DNA of 64,000 nucleotides from Yamadazyma tenuis (taxonomy: Eukaryota; Ascomycota; Pichiomycetes; Serinales; Debaryomycetaceae), in NCBI RefSeq assembly GCF_029203305.1, contig NC_089461.1, positions 1,798,001-1,862,000 on the forward strand. Direction: 5' to 3'. A model generated the notes under the pieces. It had not been told where the DNA came from, searched no databases, and saw only the letters and a program-made list of their open reading frames with translations. Made by a program: the position numbers and the translations under genes. Below are positions 58,136 to 64,000 of the stretch, piece after piece; positions within the stretch are counted from its first letter, which is position 1; the number at the start of each line of letters is the position of its first letter.

Positions 58136-58678
58136 TCCGTCAGTGCAACAACCCCACGTACGCCAAGACCCTAAACAGGTGATGATTTTCATGCTGTTGC
58201 AGATAGGAGCAAGTTCGGATCGGGCCTAAGGCCCGGATAAAAAAGTGGACCTCAACGCTGCACAGTTCCGCCTACGTGAAATCATTACAAATCAAACCAA
58301 TAGCACTTTATTGAGATAAAAATAGAACTGATATGCAAAACACCATACGGCTTTGGGTGGTTCTTTTTATAGCTTGGTCCTTTGTGATGGTCGCCGGGCC
58401 CATAGCTTCATTCGGTTATATACTTTGCCAATTACCATTCAGTTGTAGGTTACCCTTATAATTAAGTCTAATTTAACATCCGACTGAGAGATACCTTAAC
58501 AACAGACGCGGCCTTCAGACCAAAAAGTTTGGAATAAAAATCTCACTCATCTTCACACCCACCAAATTGCTTAGTTTAAACAGGCACTTATTGGGGTATA
58601 TCTTTGTTTTAAACCATCAGATAGTCTCTAGGATCGTATACCTAGCGCCAGTATTGTCGTTTTATCCACTCCCATTCT

Positions 58679-60148
58679 ATGTCGGACCTATCACACGCAG
58701 GAAGAACCGTCAATAAGGTATTCAACCAGGAGTTTATCATTGATCAGAGATTTAAAATCGTCAAGGAACTCGGCCATGGCGCCTATGGAATAGTGTGCTC
58801 GGCCAAGTACGACGATGGCTCTGCCAATGACACAGAAGGAAGCTTTGTGGCCATCAAAAAAATCACAAACATCTTCAGTAAGAAGATCTTGTGTAAACGA
58901 TCCTTGAGGGAATTGAAGCTTTTACAATTTTTCAGGGGCCATAAGAACATCACCTGTCTCTATGACTTGGATATCATTCCTAACCCGTTGACGGGTGAAT
59001 TCAACGAGGTGTACCTCTACGAAGAATTGATGGAATGTGATATGCACCAGATCATACGCTCAGGCCAACCATTAACAGATCAACACTACCAGTCTTTTAT
59101 CTACCAGGTGTTATGCGGATTGAAGTACATCCACTCTGCCGATGTGTTACACCGTGACTTGAAGCCAGGAAACCTTTTGGTCAATGCCGACTGTGAATTA
59201 AAGATTTGTGATTTTGGCTTGGCCAGAGGGTTCTCTGAAGATCCCGAACAGAATGCTGGTTTCATGACCGAATACGTCGCCACCAGATGGTACAGAGCCC
59301 CCGAAATCATGTTGAGTTTCACCAACTACACAAAAGCCATCGATATCTGGTCGGTAGGATGTATTTTAGCGGAATTATTGGGAGGAAAACCCATCTTCAG
59401 AGGCAAGGATTACGTCGACCAATTGAACCAGATCTTGCTCATTTTGGGAACCCCTAAAGAACTGACATTGACCAAGATCGGCTCTGTTAGAGCCCAGAAC
59501 TACGTTCGTTCGTTACCTTATACTCGAAAAGTGGAATATTCAGAGCTATTCCCCACCGCCAACCCCCTTGCGTTGGACTTATTGGAACACATGTTAACGC
59601 TAGACCCGTACGAGAGAATCACCGTCGACGAAGCTTTGAAACATCCATACTTTCAGGTTTGGCATGATCCACAGGACGAGCCTGAATGTCAAATTAAGTT
59701 TGACTTCAAGAGCTTTGAAACCATCGATGACCTCCCCACCATGAAGCAAATAATCATTGACGAAGTCCGGTCGTTCAGAGAGTTTGTACGGAAACCCATC
59801 CAGGAACAGCAACAAATTCAACTACAGATGCAGTTACAGAAGAGATATGAGGAGCAGTTGAAACAACATCAACAGCAACAAATGGAAGGCATGGATTTAG
59901 CTACCCCTACTATGCCTAACCCTTCTCATTCGCATAATGTAAGTGCTGAGGTGGATACAAACTCCCTCGATGCACAGAACCTTCAATACTACGAGCTGAT
60001 TCCCAAGCCCCAAGAGTTGGACGAATTTACTTTCTCTCGAGACGAACAATTGGACAATTTGGGGGAACTCGATAATAATGAAGATTTATTCCGACTCGAG
60101 GAGGAGCTCGGTTTTGGAATGGACGGGAACATCTTTAATAGCATTTAG
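58679..60148 (+). CDS. SLT2: Cell-wall-integrity MAP kinase (Slt2/Mpk1, Mkc1 of Candida)
   Basis: The 489-residue protein has a kinase domain with LGHGAYGIV (31-39), Lys60, HRDLKPGN (Asp160), DFG (178-180), the TEY dual-phosphorylation motif (197-199), [10 protein letters not shown] and the common-docking region DEPE near 350. It ends with a Gln-rich tail (about 380-405) and an acidic C-terminus. Within fungal MAPKs the segments [23 protein letters not shown] and [11 protein letters not shown] place it with Slt2/Mkc1, the last kinase of the Pkc1 cascade that responds to cell-wall stress. The ATG at 58679 agrees with the family start. Confidence 0.96.
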   Translation: MSDLSHAGRTVNKVFNQEFIIDQRFKIVKELGHGAYGIVCSAKYDDGSANDTEGSFVAIKKITNIFSKKILCKRSLRELKLLQFFRGHKNITCLYDLDIIPNPLTGEFNEVYLYEELMECDMHQIIRSGQPLTDQHYQSFIYQVLCGLKYIHSADVLHRDLKPGNLLVNADCELKICDFGLARGFSEDPEQNAGFMTEYVATRWYRAPEIMLSFTNYTKAIDIWSVGCILAELLGGKPIFRGKDYVDQLNQILLILGTPKELTLTKIGSVRAQNYVRSLPYTRKVEYSELFPTANPLALDLLEHMLTLDPYERITVDEALKHPYFQVWHDPQDEPECQIKFDFKSFETIDDLPTMKQIIIDEVRSFREFVRKPIQEQQQIQLQMQLQKRYEEQLKQHQQQQMEGMDLATPTMPNPSHSHNVSAEVDTNSLDAQNLQYYELIPKPQELDEFTFSRDEQLDNLGELDNNEDLFRLEEELGFGMDGNIFNSI

Positions 60149-60510
60149 TAGTACAGCTGAGGATTAATATTATAGGAAAAAAAGGTTCTAATTGATATTT
60201 GGTGGTATGTTCTTTTCCGCTTTTTAGTAAGTGAATATTGCACCATCAAAATAGTAATATTTGGGTACCAGACCGTGTATGGATACTTCACTACCCTAGT
60301 GGGATACCTCATTTAAGCACTCTGATTCCTTCTGCTATATTTTTCCTGAACTATTTAATACTCAGCCTATTTATATCTTTGTTGTGATTTTCACAAATGT
60401 TATCTCCTTAAAATTATATACTGCCATTTATAGACACAACACTTGTGCATTTTGTATTTCTCCCAGGACATCTCTCTACATCGCCTGCTAAGAGTTTTAT
60501 TAAATCATAT
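60149..60510. other. Intergenic region, convergent gene ends
   Basis: This 0.36-kb AT-rich spacer lies between the 3' ends of SLT2 and the WD-repeat gene. Nothing was recognised. Confidence 0.35.
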
Positions 60511-63165
60511 CTATTTGAAAGGACGGTTGTTTTCTTCAAGTCCCAGGATTTGGTATGTGATAAGATCACCATTTCTTCCGAAGCACCAAAAGTACCTTCC
60601 ATCCACCCAAACCCCCGAAATTTGGCCATTGGAGAACCAGTAGCTCATATCAACTGAGGAGACAGGGGTTTCAATACAAGGTACCAACTTATCATCCACA
60701 ATAGGATGAACGATACTCAGAAAGTGAGATAACCTGGAATCGTCAGTCTTTCCTATTAGGCTTGTGTAGTGTTTTTTAAACCTGATTTCATAAAGAGAGC
60801 CGTAGAGGCCCAAGATCCCCTTTATCTGATCGTACATAACTTCTTCGAGGTTCACTTGTGATGCAAGATGAGAGGGAGGAGCTTGACTGCCATCGGCCTG
60901 TGTCAAGATACTGTTCATGTTATTGTGGCTGCCACTTGGAGAGCTTAGGTTGGATAACGGTAACCCCAAGGAGGTGTCCGTTTTTCCTGACTTCATCTTG
61001 GGATTACGCTTCAGAGGTGCCAGCAGCATCACAAACAGAGGCAGATGTGTAGCAGCTTGTGCCGAAGAGGGCTTTTTGGATTTAGTTGACAGCACAGGCC
61101 GCTTAACCTTTGGTAAAGCCTTATAGTCGAATTCCCAGAATAGCACCTTCCCATCATTTCCTATGCTTAACAACCGATAGAGCGAACTGCTGGGCTTTTT
61201 GTCTTCGAGTTCAGACTCAAACACCTGTTCTTCACGTATAAACTGCACCCGGGAAATGGTATTGGCATGGCCTCGTAATCGGCACATTAACCGGATATCC
61301 TTGACAGCAGGCACACAGAAGCTTGAGTCTTCTGGAGGATTGGCTGAGTTGACATCAAGAGAAACCGACGGGGACGTCACTGTTGGCGATAGGAACAAGC
61401 TCAAACTGTTGGAAGGATTAATGGACGCAGACGATGCACTATTCACAGTGGTACTTCTTGATCTCCTTCCTCCAGAAGTTAGTCCTTGAGAGTGGTTTTT
61501 GTGGACCAAGGAGTTGACGTTATAGTAGCCAAGTCTGAATAATTCGATCAAATCGCCGTTGCCTGCTACTGCCAAAAACTTAAAGTCGGGTGAAAACGTC
61601 ACGGATCGAATTCCATAGTGAAAATAGTTAGAAATCAAGTCCAGCACTACCGACTTCGAATTGGACCCGTAGTTCTGGGCCGATGTAGATGTCAATGAAA
61701 TCAACCGCACGAGTCCATCGTCGGCCCCGACCGCCAAGAGCATGGGGTTCAAATGTGAAGAGACCGAGTAGCTGTTCAAAAACGATGTGGTGGAGCTTAT
61801 ACTTGTCATAGGTTTGTAGCTCAACTTGATATGCCCAATGATCTCAGAAGCATCGTATTTGGGGCTGAAGGGACTCAAATCAAACTTCTTAAAGTAAGTC
61901 ACAAACTGGTCCTTATCCACTATAGTCTTGGTGTATTTGGCAATGTCACTCGAAAATGGGTTGACGAAAAGCACCTCACCGCTGGAGGTTCCTACCACAA
62001 ACACACAATGGTAGACTGGGTGGTGGAGGATATCCAAACACGTTACTGGCGTGTTGGTCAAGTTGGACGAGTATTTTATGCTGGAGTTGAACTTGGAGTC
62101 CATTCTTTGGCTGCTCAAAAGGAGCTTATAGGTGAGGGTCTTCAAATTGATCACCAATATCTCTCCTGAATTGAGGCCCAACACCAGCAAGGGGGTGTTA
62201 TTGAAGTTAAACAGCTTCATGCACGTGACCACAAGGTGGTTCTTAAGACTGAATCGCAAGAGAGGGGTTTCAATCACTTTTTGGTACAGTTTTGGTTCCT
62301 GATCCGCCTTCTCAAGCAACGAGGTGTAGGGCTTACTGGACGTCACCGACTGGGTGTGTAAGTAGTTGTAGTCTTGGTCCAAGGCCATGATGCTTACCAC
62401 GTTGACATTTGCAGAAATCAACAACCGGCTGGTGTTGACGGAGCTGATCTCGTTGTAGTACGACAGTTCGTTGAACGCAAGCAACTTGTTGAACACCAAC
62501 TGGTTTTTGTTGGAGAATTCGGGAACCAATTCGGTAAACGAGTCGAACACAGAGAAGAGCGAGTTGGAATCCGCCACCTCGTGGCCGGGACCCGCGATCT
62601 TCAAGAGCTTATTGAAGTTGGACGTCAATTTGGTGAACGGGTTCTTCGAGTCCAGGCGGTTAGAATCGACAAATGGGTTTGTGTACCGGGGATTATTGTT
62701 AAGCTCGATGATCTCTGTGAGGCACCCGGGATTCAAGTGCACGAGGTGAAACGGGTCGGGCATCATGGACCCGACGTTGGCGCCTATTTGCATTCCTCCA
62801 TCAAGAGTATTATTCGCCTTGGTGTCGATAATTTGGTTGAACAAATTAGTGATGTGGAACGGCAACGACACGTAGGTGTTGGATTCAAAGAGGCCAGGGC
62901 CCGGGTTGAGCACGGGGCGAGACACGTTGAGGTACGTGGGGGTCAATTGGGCGGTTTGGATGGAGTTGGAAGAAGATAGTGGCCATGAGAATGCCTGGGG
63001 GATTTTGGGGCTGGAGAAGTCGTGGGTAAAGTGAATGTTATCGTGGAGCTCGTTGATGCCCGGGGCCACCGACGAGAGGAACGAAGCAAGCGGCGGGAGC
63101 TCTTCTGTTTGGATGGCCGTCAGCGTCATAGTGGACTTAGAGGTATAATTGTTCTGTTTCCCCAT
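60511..63165 (-). CDS. WD-repeat protein of the CreC/WDR20/DMWD family
   Basis: The 884-residue protein has an N-terminal low-similarity region followed by WD repeats from about 310. These include LVLGLNSGEILVINL, CVFVVGTSSGEVLFVNPF, the diagnostic ISNYFHYGIRSVTFSPDFKFLAV (compare the YFGGLLCVxWSPDGKY of CreC) and a late RLLSIGNDGKVLFWEFD. The C-terminal blade ends SGVWVDGRYFWCFGRNGDLITY. In filamentous fungi CreC stabilises the deubiquitinase CreB in carbon catabolite control; animal WDR20 activates USP12/USP46. A similar role as partner of a Ubp9/Ubp13-type deubiquitinase is inferred. A second Met at residue 13 is also a possible start. Confidence 0.65.
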   Translation of the reverse strand: MGKQNNYTSKSTMTLTAIQTEELPPLASFLSSVAPGINELHDNIHFTHDFSSPKIPQAFSWPLSSSNSIQTAQLTPTYLNVSRPVLNPGPGLFESNTYVSLPFHITNLFNQIIDTKANNTLDGGMQIGANVGSMMPDPFHLVHLNPGCLTEIIELNNNPRYTNPFVDSNRLDSKNPFTKLTSNFNKLLKIAGPGHEVADSNSLFSVFDSFTELVPEFSNKNQLVFNKLLAFNELSYYNEISSVNTSRLLISANVNVVSIMALDQDYNYLHTQSVTSSKPYTSLLEKADQEPKLYQKVIETPLLRFSLKNHLVVTCMKLFNFNNTPLLVLGLNSGEILVINLKTLTYKLLLSSQRMDSKFNSSIKYSSNLTNTPVTCLDILHHPVYHCVFVVGTSSGEVLFVNPFSSDIAKYTKTIVDKDQFVTYFKKFDLSPFSPKYDASEIIGHIKLSYKPMTSISSTTSFLNSYSVSSHLNPMLLAVGADDGLVRLISLTSTSAQNYGSNSKSVVLDLISNYFHYGIRSVTFSPDFKFLAVAGNGDLIELFRLGYYNVNSLVHKNHSQGLTSGGRRSRSTTVNSASSASINPSNSLSLFLSPTVTSPSVSLDVNSANPPEDSSFCVPAVKDIRLMCRLRGHANTISRVQFIREEQVFESELEDKKPSSSLYRLLSIGNDGKVLFWEFDYKALPKVKRPVLSTKSKKPSSAQAATHLPLFVMLLAPLKRNPKMKSGKTDTSLGLPLSNLSSPSGSHNNMNSILTQADGSQAPPSHLASQVNLEEVMYDQIKGILGLYGSLYEIRFKKHYTSLIGKTDDSRLSHFLSIVHPIVDDKLVPCIETPVSSVDMSYWFSNGQISGVWVDGRYFWCFGRNGDLITYQILGLEENNRPFK

Positions 63166-64000
63166 TTTCTATGTTCGCTAGGCGCGGAGTGGACAGGACT
63201 GGGGCCGTGTCGTTCCCGCGACATCACCTGTCACGACATCAGAAATCCTCGCGACTCATCTCATTTTCCTCACGATTGTTTCCAAGAGTGAGCAGTTGCC
63301 AGAAAGGTGATGGGGAGAACCATACACAGAACGCGCTGTGCGCATTCACAGTTGTCCTGGAGTAAAACAAGGGGTGCAGCCAACCGGGCCGTGTGGTCTA
63401 GCGGGTAATGGCCGGGCCTACATCTGTATGAATGGCATTGGAGCTAAATCGATGGCCACCTCCAGAAACTTCTGACCGGTGCCGCCAGCACTGCCACCGA
63501 GATCCAGGCCCCCTAGCTCCACTTACGTGATCCCACCTACCCTTCCTGGCCCCTTGCCATGCTCACTCCCATCTTGGGTCCCATCCATTCACCTCCCACC
63601 TGGGTGGTCCCGTCTCAAGGGCCCATGGCGTGCGCGCACCATCCCTTGGGGTTTGTGTCGCAAGGCCCCGGCACAAACCAGAAATTTTTTTCCCGCCCCT
63701 AAACGACACACCTCACATTCACAGGTAACAACAACGTTTTTAAGGTACACAAGTGACCTAGGTTTTGACACGAAATAAGCTTTGCAAGTGTACACGTGCA
63801 ATATAACCCATCTCCCAGTTGCCAGCTCTCCATCCTCGCAAATAGCTGATTGATTAATTGATTTTAACTTAATCCCTTTGCCTCCCTATTTGAAGTTTTT
63901 TTCGTCGTCGACAACCGACATTGGCGGAAAATAAACAAGTCGCACCCAGACACCCATAATCAACGCCCACGCTGATTGATGCATCATTTAATCCATCGTT
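63166..64000. other. Intergenic region to the window edge
   Basis: This is upstream DNA of the WD-repeat gene plus unassigned sequence. It contains a tRNA-like A box (listed separately) and a C-rich stretch at 63480-63650. No protein gene could be supported before the end of the window. Confidence 0.4.
63387..63420 (+). other. tRNA-like 5' fragment (A box and D arm only)
   Basis: The segment tggtctagcggg at 63394-63405 fits the tRNA A-box consensus. Together with gtaatggcc it could form a D arm (ggtc pairing with ggcc) very like that of tRNA-Val. No matching anticodon stem, B box or acceptor 3' strand follows in the next 120 bp. It looks like a relic or a chance match. Confidence 0.3.

Larger units (their letters stand above)
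56530..58678. other. Long intergenic region between the Ron1-like gene and SLT2
   Basis: This 2.15-kb spacer lies between divergent genes, is the largest in the window, and holds both promoters. It contains a small hairpin and direct repeat (57027-57063) and a 25-bp imperfect tandem duplication (58086-58135). A 60-codon frame at 57292-57474 has no recognisable domain. A ggttcgagcc string at 57111-57120 resembles a tRNA B box, but no A box or folded acceptor was found. Confidence 0.5.

Overview
The window is a gene-dense stretch of a budding-yeast nuclear genome. It carries about 33 protein genes on both strands, with no clear intron in any of them, AT-rich intergenic spacers and typical yeast TATA boxes. 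The best evidence for lineage is the use of CTG. In the SET2 gene the near-invariant serine of the SET-domain NHSC motif is encoded by CTG (40209-40211, minus strand), and a second CTG falls where orthologues carry a small residue. A CTG in PHO23 falls at a position I recall as serine in S. cerevisiae. The genome therefore most likely belongs to the CTG-Ser clade (Debaryomycetaceae and relatives: Candida, Debaryomyces, Yamadazyma, Meyerozyma), and every CTG translated here as Leu should be read as Ser. A Wor3-like cysteine-rich regulator, a Ron1-like Ndt80-family factor, a single RAS1 and an Slt2/Mkc1 MAP kinase agree with this.

Layout: 0-6.3 kb holds the tail of an alpha/beta hydrolase, a Zn2Cys6 factor, cytochrome b2 lactate dehydrogenase and an amidohydrolase. 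6.3-10.6 kb is a long spacer with a 34-bp minisatellite, followed by a Hol1-like MFS transporter. 10.6-15.2 kb carries the mating MAPKK STE7 and a Wor3-like cysteine-rich protein, separated by 1.5 kb of degenerate repeats. 15.2-24.1 kb has another 1.85-kb spacer, a DMAC1-like small mitochondrial protein, MGR3, a C2H2 protein and a Lam5/6-type sterol transfer protein. 24.7-31 kb has ILV5, an Sks1/Vhs1-like kinase, the glutathione peroxidase HYR1, an Atg33/Scm4-like protein and a C2H2 factor. 31.5-38.5 kb has PHO23, RAS1, OST2, OCA1, a quinate/sugar permease and GPD1. 38.6-48.3 kb has SET2, LST4, UGA1, PCC1 and an NDUFAF7-like methyltransferase. 48.4-56.5 kb has ATG32, a duplicated RWD-like protein, an unknown protein, POT1 thiolase and a Ron1-like factor. 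56.5-64 kb has a 2.1-kb spacer, SLT2/MKC1, a CreC/WDR20-like WD protein and a terminal spacer with a tRNA-like fragment.

Recurring themes are mitochondrial function and turnover (CYB2, ILV5, MGR3, DMAC1-like, NDUFAF7-like, ATG32, Atg33-like, and UGA1 with an apparent presequence) and signalling or chromatin control (STE7, SLT2, RAS1, SET2, PHO23, OCA1, LST4). The genes are not organised as a cluster; each seems to have its own promoter. I saw no intact transposon, no complete tRNA and no rRNA. No self-contained novel system is evident. The best candidates for a second look are the four-module CX2C protein, the frame-cycling minisatellite, the lengthened Ste7 activation loop and the tandem pair of poorly characterised genes at 50.6-52.6 kb.
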